Shown: positions 19,104 through 26,828 of the stretch, piece by piece
Layout of the letters: the number at the start of each line of letters is the position of its first letter
Position numbering within the stretch: the stretch's first letter is position 1
Assembly: GCA_032358255.1 (NCBI GenBank)
Contig: JAULBX010011099.1
Span: 186,001-250,000, forward strand
Direction: 5' to 3'
Origin: Heterotrichella gracilis
Taxonomy: Eukaryota; Sar; Xanthophyceae; Tribonematales; Xanthonemataceae
DNA: 64,000 nucleotides
Notes under the pieces: model-generated
What the model was told of the DNA's origin: nothing
Database searches by the model: none
What the model saw: the letters and a program-made list of their open reading frames with translations, nothing else
Made by a program: the position numbers and the translations under genes

Positions 19104-19331
19104 TTAAAGCGCGTTTTGAATATCTTTATTAAAATCGTCTTTTAGGTTTCTACAAGAATGTATTGATTTATCCATTTTAGGGTATTTATTTAGTTCAAAA
19201 TTGTAGGCTACACTTTGCAAATAATTAAAAGCAAGTATCCTTTCTTCGAATGAAATCCCTTTATATTTTTCACTTTCAGGCAATTGCTCCTTAAAGTTAT
19301 AGGCATTGTGTATGGTTCTATCGAATTTCAT
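19104..19331 (-). CDS. Small hypothetical protein
   Basis: 75 residues, no signal peptide or membrane segment, rich in Asn, Lys and Glu. The pattern FEERILAFNYLQSVAYNFEL followed by PKMDKSIHSCRNLK resembles small Bacteroidota proteins that sit beside nucleotidyltransferase-like (AbiEii or DUF6036) genes. That resemblance is from memory and no such partner is adjacent here. The gene ends 48 bases before the trhO start on the same strand. Function unknown. Confidence 0.55.
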   Translation of the reverse strand: MKFDRTIHNAYNFKEQLPESEKYKGISFEERILAFNYLQSVAYNFELNKYPKMDKSIHSCRNLKDDFNKDIQNAL

Positions 19332-19427
19332 TTGATGAATTTATAACAACTCGTTTTTTTAATTCTTTAGCTGAAAACCTGTTCTAAATCTCAGACTCAA
19401 AAATTCAATAAATCAAAAAATAATATT

Positions 19428-19435
19428 TACGTTTG
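19428..19435 (+). promoter_or_regulatory. -7 box TACGTTTG upstream of SDR gene
   Basis: Exact TAnnTTTG match 42 bases before the ATG at 19477. No clear -33 TTG. Confidence 0.4.
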
Positions 19436-19476
19436 CAAAGATACAAATTGTTCTAAAACAATATCTGACAAAAATC

Positions 19477-20436
19477 ATGAGCAGCAAGCAGCAAAAGGTC
19501 TTAATCATTGGAGCCGGAGGGCAAATTGGACTGGAATTAACCGAAAATTTATCACAGATCTATGGGCATGAAAACATTGTACCTTCCGATCTGAAAGAGA
19601 CAGATTCCTTTCAAAAAAATCCCTTTGAAAAACTAGACGCCTTAGACAAGAATGCTTTATTTGAGATCGTTAAAAAACACGGGATCACTCAAATTTATCA
19701 TTTAGCGGCTATGCTTTCTGCAACAGGCGAGCAAAACCCCATGTTTGCCTGGAAACTCAACATGGAAAGTTTATTTCATGTGTTGGATCTTGCCAAAGAA
19801 AAACACATCCAACAAATTTACTGGCCAAGTTCCATTGCTGTATTTGGTCCAACTACACCTCAACAAAATACCCCTCAATACACGGTAATGGAGCCATCTA
19901 CTATTTATGGCATCAGTAAACAAGCCGGAGAACGTTGGTGCGAATGGTACTTTAAAAAGTTTGGCGTGGATGTAAGAAGTTTACGTTACCCCGGTTTAAT
20001 TGGCTGGAAAAGCGCTCCGGGAGGAGGAACCACCGATTACGCTGTACATATTTTTCACGAAGCCTTAAAAAAAGGCAGCTATGAATCTTTCCTTTCTGAG
20101 AACACAGCTTTGCCCATGATGCACATGGAAGATGCGATCCGTGCTACTATTGAACTGATGCACGCGCCTTCTGAAAACATAAAAATTCGCGGTTCCTATA
20201 ATTTATCGGGTATTAGTTTTTCGCCGAAAGAGATTGCCACAGAAATAAAAAAACACATTCCCGATTTTACAATCAGCTACAAACCCGATTTCAGACAAGC
20301 GATTGCCGATAGCTGGCCAAAAAGCATCAACGATGATAATGCCCGCCAAGACTGGAACTGGAAAGAAAAATACGATCTTCCGAAACTAGTGGAAAATATG
20401 CTGGTTAATTTGAAGAAGTATGATTTGGTAAAGTAA
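19477..20436 (+). CDS. NAD-dependent epimerase/dehydratase, L-threonine 3-dehydrogenase-like
   Basis: 319 residues, extended SDR fold. The NAD-binding glycine motif is IIGAGGQIGLELTENL near the N-terminus; the active-site pair YGISK (Tyr, Lys) is near residue 148 with Ser in IYWPSSIAVFG. The downstream segment LRYPGLIG plus PGGGTTDYAVHIFHEAL is characteristic of the SDR-type threonine dehydrogenases of bacteria, which oxidise L-threonine to 2-amino-3-ketobutyrate. That assignment fits better than UDP-galactose epimerase. No glycine C-acetyltransferase gene is adjacent. Confidence 0.82.
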   Translation: MSSKQQKVLIIGAGGQIGLELTENLSQIYGHENIVPSDLKETDSFQKNPFEKLDALDKNALFEIVKKHGITQIYHLAAMLSATGEQNPMFAWKLNMESLFHVLDLAKEKHIQQIYWPSSIAVFGPTTPQQNTPQYTVMEPSTIYGISKQAGERWCEWYFKKFGVDVRSLRYPGLIGWKSAPGGGTTDYAVHIFHEALKKGSYESFLSENTALPMMHMEDAIRATIELMHAPSENIKIRGSYNLSGISFSPKEIATEIKKHIPDFTISYKPDFRQAIADSWPKSINDDNARQDWNWKEKYDLPKLVENMLVNLKKYDLVK

Positions 20437-20446
20437 GATCCAATTT

Positions 20447-20525
20447 AATTTACAATTGAAAAATTTACAATTGCTATACCCATTCCCCCAATTGTAAATT
20501 GTACATCCCGAAAATTGTCAATTTT
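20447..20525. repeat. Direct and inverted AATTTACAATTG repeats, terminator-like
   Basis: AATTTACAATTG occurs at 20447-20458 and 20462-20473 and inverted as CAATTGTAAATT at 20489-20500, a perfect 12-bp stem. A second small palindrome AAAATTG-T-CAATTTT sits at 20511-20525. It lies between two convergent genes, so it may act as a bidirectional terminator, or be a remnant of the AT-rich repeat family also seen inside the metH riboswitch. Confidence 0.55.
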
Positions 20526-20545
20526 ATGCAATACATTGACCCTGC

Positions 20546-21625
20546 TTAAGCCTCCACCAAACTCACATTCTTTATCGAAACCTGCTGCGCCACATTTTGC
20601 GCCATTTCCATAAAGGCTATTGCTTGCGGGGTGTTTTCCTGCATGACAGCCGGACGACCGGCATCAGAAGCTTCGCGCACAGATTGTACTAAAGGTAATT
20701 GCGCTAGTAAAGGTAAATTTAATTCCTCGGCCAAATGTTTCACGCCTTCTTTTCCAAAAATATAATACTTGTTATTCGGAAGTTCTTCCGGTGTGAACCA
20801 GGACATGTTTTCTACCAAGCCAAGTATTGGAACATTCACCTGTTCTAATTGAAACAAGGCAATTCCTTTGCGTGCATCGGCAATAGCTACATCCTGCGGT
20901 GTACAAACCACCACGGCTCCTGTAACCGGAACCTGACTACATAAACTAATTTGAATATCTCCAGTGCCGGGAGGAAGATCAACGATCAAATAATCTAATT
21001 CTCCCCAAACGGTTTCGTAAAATAATTGTGATAAGGCCTTAGTAGCCATTGGTCCACGCAAGGCAATGGGTTGATTTGGTCCGGCTAAAAAACCAATCGA
21101 ATTTAATTTAATGCCATGAGAAATAACCGGACTCATTTTCTTTTGTCCTTTAAAATCAGCGGAACCGGGACCATCTCCTTGCACACCAAACATGATGTGT
21201 TGAGAAGGGCCGTAAATATCGGCATCTACTAAACCAACTTTTGCTCCTTGGCGAGCCAAGCCTACCGCGAGATTCGCGGCAATCGTACTTTTTCCTACCC
21301 CACCTTTTCCACTGGCAACAGCAATAATGTTTTTCACATCGCGTAAGGTGGTTTCATCTTTTTCTTTTTTGGTGGTCACATTAGAAGTCATGTTGATCTT
21401 CACCTTGGCTTCTTTATCCACATAGTGCAAAATAGCATTCATGCAGGCGTTGTGAATCATGTCCTTCATTGGACAAGCAGGTGTAGTGAGCACAACGGTG
21501 AAAGAAATATTTTTACCATCTACCGCCACATCCTTCACCATATTAAGAGTAATGAGGTCTTTTTTAAGATCCGGATCGTCTACATAGCGAAGGGCATCAA
21601 TGACTTGTTGTGTTGTAATTTCCAT
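20546..21625 (-). CDS. mrp: Mrp/ApbC-type P-loop ATPase, iron-sulfur carrier
   Basis: 359 residues. Residues 1-80 form a MIP18/DUF59 domain (VIDALRYVDDPDLKKDLI; TTPACPMKDMI). Residues about 95-350 form a ParA-like ATPase with Walker A ASGKGGVGKSTIAANLA and the DLPPGTGDIQ Walker B region. Mrp proteins hand [4Fe-4S] clusters to target enzymes. The CxxC motif that bridges the cluster in E. coli Mrp is absent: the matching place reads ENMSWFTPEELPNNKY. From memory this is usual in Bacteroidota members. Downstream of the 81-residue lipoprotein gene. Confidence 0.93.
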   Translation of the reverse strand: MEITTQQVIDALRYVDDPDLKKDLITLNMVKDVAVDGKNISFTVVLTTPACPMKDMIHNACMNAILHYVDKEAKVKINMTSNVTTKKEKDETTLRDVKNIIAVASGKGGVGKSTIAANLAVGLARQGAKVGLVDADIYGPSQHIMFGVQGDGPGSADFKGQKKMSPVISHGIKLNSIGFLAGPNQPIALRGPMATKALSQLFYETVWGELDYLIVDLPPGTGDIQISLCSQVPVTGAVVVCTPQDVAIADARKGIALFQLEQVNVPILGLVENMSWFTPEELPNNKYYIFGKEGVKHLAEELNLPLLAQLPLVQSVREASDAGRPAVMQENTPQAIAFMEMAQNVAQQVSIKNVSLVEA

Positions 21626-21669
21626 ACTAGCAGTACAATTTTAAATAAGAAAGGTTTAGCAAACGGTAT

Positions 21670-21915
21670 TTATTTTGCATTTGGATTTGGAGAGGTAGAA
21701 GCGGTATTGCTCGCTGACGGCGGTGGAGCCTGTAAGGTAACCACGTTGTTTGCCGGTGATTCGGCCTCTGCCATAGAAGTTCTGATCACATTGGCGATAG
21801 AATCCTGAAAAACTTTTGCGCGGTCATGCATCATTTGACGGTCTTCTGCGGCCGGTCCGCAAGAGCTTAAGATCAAAGTAAAAAGACTCGAAGAAAGGAA
21901 AACTGTTTTTTTCAT
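21670..21915 (-). CDS. Small lipoprotein, paralogue of the 22055-22291 product
   Basis: 81 residues. Lipoprotein signal peptide MKKTVFLSSSLFTLILSSCG with the acylated Cys in LSSCGPAAEDR. The mature part has a helical stretch with QDSIANVIRTSMAEAE and then a Pro/Ser/Asn-rich tail. It matches the neighbouring lipoprotein in the CGPxAE start and the FQDSIA-x-xI helix. Function unknown. The gene ends 44 bases before the mrp start, so it may be cotranscribed with it. Confidence 0.75.
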   Translation of the reverse strand: MKKTVFLSSSLFTLILSSCGPAAEDRQMMHDRAKVFQDSIANVIRTSMAEAESPANNVVTLQAPPPSASNTASTSPNPNAK

Positions 21916-21990
21916 ATCATTTAAGTGTTCTTGTATATTATTTGTTGTAGTTAAAATGCTGTTTCGTTATTGAGGCGAACAAAGCTAATC

Positions 21991-22030
21991 AAAAATAAGA
22001 AAAGCCCCAAAGCATATGCTTTGAGGCTTC
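21991..22030 (-). terminator. Intrinsic terminator after the upstream lipoprotein gene
   Basis: The plus strand reads AAGCCCCAAAGCATATGCTT followed by TGAGGCTT; it folds around the palindrome CAAAGCATATGCTTTG with AGCC/GGCT at the base. Minus-strand transcripts end in a T-rich tract (21991-22002 on the plus strand is A-rich). Confidence 0.75.
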
Positions 22031-22054
22031 TCATAACTAACTAAACACAAATTC

Positions 22055-22291
22055 TTAGTGAGCTGGAGCTTCAGCAGGTGCAGCAGCAGCAGTTTCAGTA
22101 GTTGCAGCAGCAGCAGCAGTTGAATCAGCAGGCTCAGCAGCTTGCATTGACTCGCTGATAGAAGCAGCAATTGAATCTTGCATAAATTTTGCTCTTTCTT
22201 CCATTTTAGCTTTTTCTTCAGCAGAAGGACCACAAGCAACGAAAGTTGTAGCTAATACAGCTACTGCGATAAATGATAATACTTTTTTCAT
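22055..22291 (-). CDS. Small Ala-rich lipoprotein
   Basis: 78 residues. Signal peptide MKKVLSFIAVAVLATTFVACG with a lipobox ending at Cys. Helical segment AEEKAKMEERAKFMQDSIAA, then a low-complexity tail of Ala, Thr, Glu and Pro. Codons in the tail are GCA/GCT repeats, which makes the other frames appear open. Its paralogue lies 139 bases downstream; a terminator between them suggests independent expression. Small abundant Ala-rich lipoproteins of this kind may be structural, but function is unknown. Confidence 0.78.
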   Translation of the reverse strand: MKKVLSFIAVAVLATTFVACGPSAEEKAKMEERAKFMQDSIAASISESMQAAEPADSTAAAAATTETAAAAPAEAPAH

Positions 22292-22641
22292 TTTGATTTT
22301 ATTTTTAAATTGATTGTTAATTTTACATTTATACCTGAATTTGTAAATGGTAACCCAAAAAAAGTCGTTTTTTTCAAAAATATTTTTAATTAACTGATTG
22401 TCAAGTATATAAAATTAGGTTGCCTGTTTTTGTTTAAGCTCATTAAAGATATAATCTCTGCTCTATAGAAAAAAACAGGCCTGTTTTAGCCCTTTTTGGT
22501 CAAGCTTAAAAAAGGCGATAATCCATTAGCTGTATTCTTATTGAAAGAGCAAATTATCGTTTAAAATCAGCGGCGTTCAAAAATTTTAAGCAAAACAGGT
22601 TACCTTTAGCAAAAATCCGTATTAATCTAAACAAGGCGTTT
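22292..22641. promoter_or_regulatory. 350-bp divergent region with AAAACAGG repeats
   Basis: No gene is seen. Three related sites occur: AGGTTGCCTGTTTT (22417-22430), the palindrome AAAACAGGCCTGTTTT (22472-22487), and AAAACAGGTTACCT (22592-22605). The first is the inverse of the third with two differences. The third overlaps TACCTTTA (22601-22608), one base from a TAnnTTTG -7 box, upstream of the sigma factor gene. The set looks like operator half-sites, but the binding protein is unknown. Confidence 0.45.
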
Positions 22642-23223
22642 ATGTCTAAAACCAAAGTGCAGTTTACCGATAGTCAATTTATTGATGGTTTGCGCAGCGG
22701 CAACAATGAGATCTTAAGCGCCTTATATAAGAAGTATTACAACATCGTTCTTAAATTTATTGTAAACAATAGTGGCAGTCAGGAGGCGGCTCAGGACATT
22801 TACCAGGAGACGGTGATCGTGTTATATGAAAATGCTCAGAAGCCCGGTTTCGACTTAAATTGTCAGTTACAAACCTACATCTACTCAGTAGCCAAACGTT
22901 TGTGGTTAAAACAACTGAAGAAGAACGGAAAAACATTTTTATTCAAAGAAGAGGAAGAAAATGAGGTAGCGGATGTGAGTGAAGATTTAAGTAGACATGA
23001 GGAGAAAGAGAGCGATATTGAGCGAATGAACAAAAGTTTGCAGGAACTTGGAGAACCCTGCGCCACACTGATGAAAGATTTCTATGTTCTTAAACTAAAC
23101 ATGGATGAAATTGCTGAGAAGTTTGGTTATACCAATGCCGACAATGCAAAGAATCAGAAATACAAATGTTTGCAACGATTAAAAAAATATTTTTTTGAAA
23201 AAACAACAATTGAACAAGAATAA
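22642..23223 (+). CDS. ECF-type RNA polymerase sigma factor
   Basis: 193 residues with a sigma-70 region 2 (ALYKKYYNIVLKFI, AAQDIYQETVIVLYENA, QTYIYSVAKRLWL, about residues 25-95) and region 4 (LKLNMDEIAEKFGYTNADNA plus NQKYKCLQRLKKYF, about 150-188). The acidic linker (KEEEENEVADVSEDLSRHEEKES) is longer than usual. It would direct RNA polymerase to a stress or envelope regulon. The next gene starts 11 bases after the stop behind an AAGGAGAG ribosome-binding site and encodes an anti-sigma-like membrane protease, its likely partner. Confidence 0.9.
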   Translation: MSKTKVQFTDSQFIDGLRSGNNEILSALYKKYYNIVLKFIVNNSGSQEAAQDIYQETVIVLYENAQKPGFDLNCQLQTYIYSVAKRLWLKQLKKNGKTFLFKEEEENEVADVSEDLSRHEEKESDIERMNKSLQELGEPCATLMKDFYVLKLNMDEIAEKFGYTNADNAKNQKYKCLQRLKKYFFEKTTIEQE

Positions 23224-23234
23224 GGAGAGAAAGT

Positions 23235-24329
23235 ATGCGACCGATAGATCTATTTGATGCTTATTTAAACGGGAAACTCAATGCTGCCGACAAAGCAGGT
23301 TTTGAAAACCAATTAAAAACAGATGCCGTATTTGCCAATGCCTTCAATGAACATAAAGTTTTAGTTGAATCGTTAATTGCTACTGCAAACAGAGCTGAGT
23401 TAAAAAAACAACTCAAAGCTATTCACGAAAAAGAATTTGGTATCAATTCTAAGATCATTTCCATTAACAAAGCCGAATCATTTGCCGAAAAACACGGCAG
23501 AACCATTGCTGTTGCTGCCAGTACGGCTTTAGTGGCAGTATTAAGCACCGTAGCAGTATTAAGCACCGGCGGTTATTTACTTAAACAACAAAGCAATCAA
23601 ATCACCAACCTCAACCGGGTGGTTATGGAATTAAAAGCTTCCAGCGACGGTATTGTAGAAGGAATCACTAAAGGAAATAAAAAAACCGTTTACGCTCCGG
23701 CTAATTTGGAAGGATCTGCTTTTGCATTAAATAACAAAGGCTACATTTTAACTTCTTACCACATGGTAAATGGCGCTGATAGTATTTTTGTGCAAAACAG
23801 CAGCACCGAACGAACACTCACTAAACTAGTGGCCAGCGATGCAAAATTAGATCTTGCCATTTTAAGAATAGAAGACCAAAGTCAATATAAAAACTGGCAA
23901 GTTCCCTTTTCATTAAAGAACAAAGCGGCCGACATGGGCGAAAAAGTATTTACTCTGGGTTACCCGCGTAAAGATATTGTGTATGGTGAAGGTTCATTAA
24001 GCGCTTTAAGCGGATACTCTAATGATACCAACATGTATCAGATCTCTATTCCTGTTAATCCGGGTAATAGCGGCGGACCTCTCTTAGATGAAACCGGTAA
24101 TGTTATAGGTGTAATTCGCGGTAAAATTACCGGCGCAGAAGCCACCGGTTTTGCCATTAAAGCCAACGAATTGTTAAAAACCATTCGCGAAATTGAAAAA
24201 GATAGTCTAAATGAAGAACTTTTGACGCCAAACTCAAAAAAACAAGGACTAAAAGGCTTAAAACGTTCTGAACAAATCAAACGCATCAACCCTTACGTTT
24301 TTAACGTTTTAGTTTACAAGAAAGACTAA
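23235..24329 (+). CDS. Anti-sigma-like N-terminus fused to periplasmic trypsin-like protease
   Basis: 364 residues in three parts. Residues 1-80 (DLFDAYLNGKLNAADKAGFE, NQLKTDAVFANAFNEHKVLV) resemble the cytoplasmic part of Bacteroidota anti-sigma factors. Residues about 93-118 form one membrane helix (TIAVAASTALVAVLSTVAVL). Residues about 150-325 are a chymotrypsin/HtrA-like protease facing the periplasm with His176 (TSYHMVNGAD), Asp206 (LDLAILRIED) and Ser279 (NPGNSGGPLL). No PDZ domain follows. Coupling to the sigma gene suggests it senses envelope stress and holds the sigma factor; this is inference. Confidence 0.85.
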   Translation: MRPIDLFDAYLNGKLNAADKAGFENQLKTDAVFANAFNEHKVLVESLIATANRAELKKQLKAIHEKEFGINSKIISINKAESFAEKHGRTIAVAASTALVAVLSTVAVLSTGGYLLKQQSNQITNLNRVVMELKASSDGIVEGITKGNKKTVYAPANLEGSAFALNNKGYILTSYHMVNGADSIFVQNSSTERTLTKLVASDAKLDLAILRIEDQSQYKNWQVPFSLKNKAADMGEKVFTLGYPRKDIVYGEGSLSALSGYSNDTNMYQISIPVNPGNSGGPLLDETGNVIGVIRGKITGAEATGFAIKANELLKTIREIEKDSLNEELLTPNSKKQGLKGLKRSEQIKRINPYVFNVLVYKKD

Positions 24330-24532
24330 ACTTAAAATTCGATTCGTTTTCCTCAATTAGTTTTCAACTTAATTAATTTATTGATATTCAATAAACTAAC
24401 CCGTTGTTAACGTCTTGTAAACCGCTTTTAAACAAAAAATGAATTGTATTAAAAAAAATTAACTAATACACAAGTGTTAAAAGCAAGTTATTAACATTTT
24501 AATGACTAACTTAGTGCCCTAATTTAACTAAC
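24330..24532. other. AT-rich spacer, no feature resolved
   Basis: Very AT-rich 203 bases between the protease gene and the 145-residue protein gene. No hairpin or consensus TAnnTTTG box close to the next start was found; only weak near matches. Confidence 0.4.
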
Positions 24533-24970
24533 ATGTTCGAAATCCTTAAACACTTTGAGTCAAAATACGGTCTTTTAAAGAAAAAAGGATTGCGTATTGA
24601 GGGTCTTTCTATGATCGATCCTAAGCGCAAAAAACATGTGATCATGGTTAGTAAACCATTTATGTTTGACAACCGTCAGTTGCCTAAAACATATGAGGGA
24701 TTAGACATTAAAGCCAAAATTGAAGGTGTTTTACCTAAAGAATTTGCTTTTAATAAAGACGCCGTAAAAAAAGAATACGTGTGGGCACCTATGAAATTCG
24801 AAAAATACGTGGACCGTTGCTCAGATGAAATTCGTAAAAATTTTAATAATCCCGACATGAGTCGCCAGGAAATGCTGGATGCTCTTGCCTTCGGAAATTT
24901 TGAAGAACATAAAAAGAAAAGCTTACAATTAATGAAGGATGGTAAAATTCCGCCATTCAAAATGAATTAA
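24533..24970 (+). CDS. Hypothetical cytoplasmic protein
   Basis: 145 residues, no signal peptide or membrane segment, Lys-rich. The start (ATG 24533) follows an AT-rich 203-bp spacer, and a clear terminator lies downstream, so this looks like a free-standing real gene. The sequence has a mixed alpha/beta look, with GLSMIDPKRKKHVIMVSKPF in the first half and a helical C-terminus (SRQEMLDALAFGNFEEHKKK). I do not recognise a family. Confidence 0.7.
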   Translation: MFEILKHFESKYGLLKKKGLRIEGLSMIDPKRKKHVIMVSKPFMFDNRQLPKTYEGLDIKAKIEGVLPKEFAFNKDAVKKEYVWAPMKFEKYVDRCSDEIRKNFNNPDMSRQEMLDALAFGNFEEHKKKSLQLMKDGKIPPFKMN

Positions 24971-25044
24971 GTCCTGTTTCTTGTTAAGAGAGTAAGTAAC
25001 AAAATTGTCATAATTAAGGGTTAAACAATTAGTTGCTTTAAATG

Positions 25045-25073
25045 AAAAAGTCGGTTGGTTACCGACTTTTTTG
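25045..25073 (+). terminator. Intrinsic terminator after the 145-residue protein gene
   Basis: AAAAAGTCGGT and ACCGACTTTTTT pair around a TGGT loop with a T-run on the right; A-run on the left makes it symmetric. Confidence 0.88.
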
Positions 25074-25156
25074 CGTTAATGCTATTCCATAATAGTTGGA
25101 AATACTATTTGAGTATTTAGCGTCTATAAAATCTGTAACACTGTTCTAAACGCTGT

Positions 25157-25423
25157 TTACTTATCACCAAACTTTGCTTTATGATCTGCCTGTAATGCCG
25201 GAGCAAAATCTTTCATGTACTTTTCAATATCAGCCATCTCTAAAAATTTATACTGTGCCGAATACGTATGACCACTGTCTTCTACATATAACACCTGCAA
25301 TAACTGATTGTCAATAAAACAGCCTGTTTTCATCACCTCCGGCATATGAATTTCTTTCATCCATTTCACCCAGGCTTCATGCACGTCCGCATCTATATTC
25401 ACTGTTACATTATAAATAAACAT
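25157..25423 (-). CDS. DUF4286 family protein
   Basis: 88 residues. FIYNVTVNIDADVHEAWVKW at the start and the HTYSAQYKF strand fit DUF4286, a small ferredoxin-like (dimeric alpha/beta barrel) family conserved in Bacteroidota. Function unknown. Divergent from tyrS with 123 bases between starts. Confidence 0.85.
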   Translation of the reverse strand: MFIYNVTVNIDADVHEAWVKWMKEIHMPEVMKTGCFIDNQLLQVLYVEDSGHTYSAQYKFLEMADIEKYMKDFAPALQADHKAKFGDK

Positions 25424-25546
25424 AGGTGCTAAGGTAAAAAGAATATTCTTTTTTTAGCTGAGAATTGCTGTTAATGCAGGCAATATTTGTAATTTTACTA
25501 CGTAAGCATATGGCCCAAATGCCATTAAAAACGAAGAATACTCTTT

Positions 25547-26827
25547 ATGAAAACGAATTTTGTTGAAGAATTACGCTGGCGCGGTTTGTTGCAGGATATT
25601 ATGCCGGGTACCGAAGAATTATTAGAAAAAGAGCTGGTGAGCGCGTATATTGGATTTGACCCAACCGCAGATTCATTGCACATAGGTCACTTAACACAGA
25701 TCTTTACCTTGTTGCGTTTTCAAAAAGCCGGACATAAGCCTATTGCCCTCATTGGCGGAGCTACCGGCATGGTGGGTGACCCGAGTGGAAAATCAGCTGA
25801 GCGTAATTTATTGGATGAAGCGGCCTTAACTAAAAATGTAGCGGGAATAAAAATTCAATTGGAAAAATTCCTCGATTTTAACGCCGGAGCTAATGGCGCT
25901 ATTTTGGTGAATAATTATGATTGGATGAAAGATTATTCTTTCCTCACGTTTATTCGCGATATCGGCAAACACTTAACCGTTAGTTATATGATGGCGAAAG
26001 ATTCGGTGAAGAATCGTTTAGAGACCGGAATGAGTTTTACCGAATTCTCTTATCAGTTATTACAGGCTTTTGATTTTTATCAATTATACACAAACAACAA
26101 TTGCAAATTGCAAATGGGTGGTTCCGATCAATGGGGAAACATTACCAGTGGCACAGAACTTATTCGCCGTAAAGCCGGTGGTGAAGCGTATGCTATTACC
26201 ACGCAATTGATCAAAAAATCGGATGGCACTAAATTCGGAAAAACCGAAGGCGGAAGTATTTGGTTAGATAAAACGAAGACCAGTCCCTATAAATTTTACC
26301 AGTTCTGGATCAACACCAGCGATGCGGATGCCAAAAACTGGATCTATATTTTTACCTTCTTTACCAAAGAAGAAACAGACGCCCTGGTTGCAGAACATGA
26401 AAAAGATCCGGGAAAGCGCCTCCTGCAAAAAACACTGGCCAAAGAACTTACCAGCCTAGTTCACAGCGAACAAGATTACACCACCGCAGTAGAAGCAAGT
26501 TCCATTTTATTTAATGGCACGATTAATGATCTGTCTAAATTAAGCGACGATCTGTTTTTAGATATTTTTGATGGCGTTCCGCAATTTAAGGTCTTACGTT
26601 CTGAACTAGAAAGTGGAACGGGCGTGTTGGAATTACTGGCAGAAAAAACCACCGTGTTTCCGAGTAAAAGCGAAGCGCGAAAAATGGTGCAAGGTGGCGG
26701 AGTAAGCATCAATAAAGAAAAAATAGAGAGTCATGAACAGTCTATTGGCATGAACCATTTAATAAATAACAAATACATCATTATTCAAAAAGGTAAAAAG
26801 AATTATTACCTCTGTACGATCGATTAA
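25547..26827 (+). CDS. tyrS: Tyrosine--tRNA ligase
   Basis: 426 residues. Class I motif HIGH is intact in [11 protein letters not shown]; the second motif appears as [10 protein letters not shown] (KMSKS-like, as in the TyrRS family); [14 protein letters not shown] is diagnostic. The C-terminal S4 RNA-binding domain runs from about residue 355 ([20 protein letters not shown]). It charges tRNA-Tyr in the cytoplasm. rpoN begins two bases after the tyrS stop, so they are almost certainly cotranscribed. Confidence 0.97.
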   Translation: MKTNFVEELRWRGLLQDIMPGTEELLEKELVSAYIGFDPTADSLHIGHLTQIFTLLRFQKAGHKPIALIGGATGMVGDPSGKSAERNLLDEAALTKNVAGIKIQLEKFLDFNAGANGAILVNNYDWMKDYSFLTFIRDIGKHLTVSYMMAKDSVKNRLETGMSFTEFSYQLLQAFDFYQLYTNNNCKLQMGGSDQWGNITSGTELIRRKAGGEAYAITTQLIKKSDGTKFGKTEGGSIWLDKTKTSPYKFYQFWINTSDADAKNWIYIFTFFTKEETDALVAEHEKDPGKRLLQKTLAKELTSLVHSEQDYTTAVEASSILFNGTINDLSKLSDDLFLDIFDGVPQFKVLRSELESGTGVLELLAEKTTVFPSKSEARKMVQGGGVSINKEKIESHEQSIGMNHLINNKYIIIQKGKKNYYLCTID

Positions 26828-26828
26828 T

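Noticed and set aside
19104-19331. Toxin-antitoxin pair
   Set aside because: Only one small gene is present; no toxin-like neighbour.
21425-21808. Open frame opposite mrp and the lipoprotein gene
   Set aside because: Spans two well-supported genes and the gap between; no family features.
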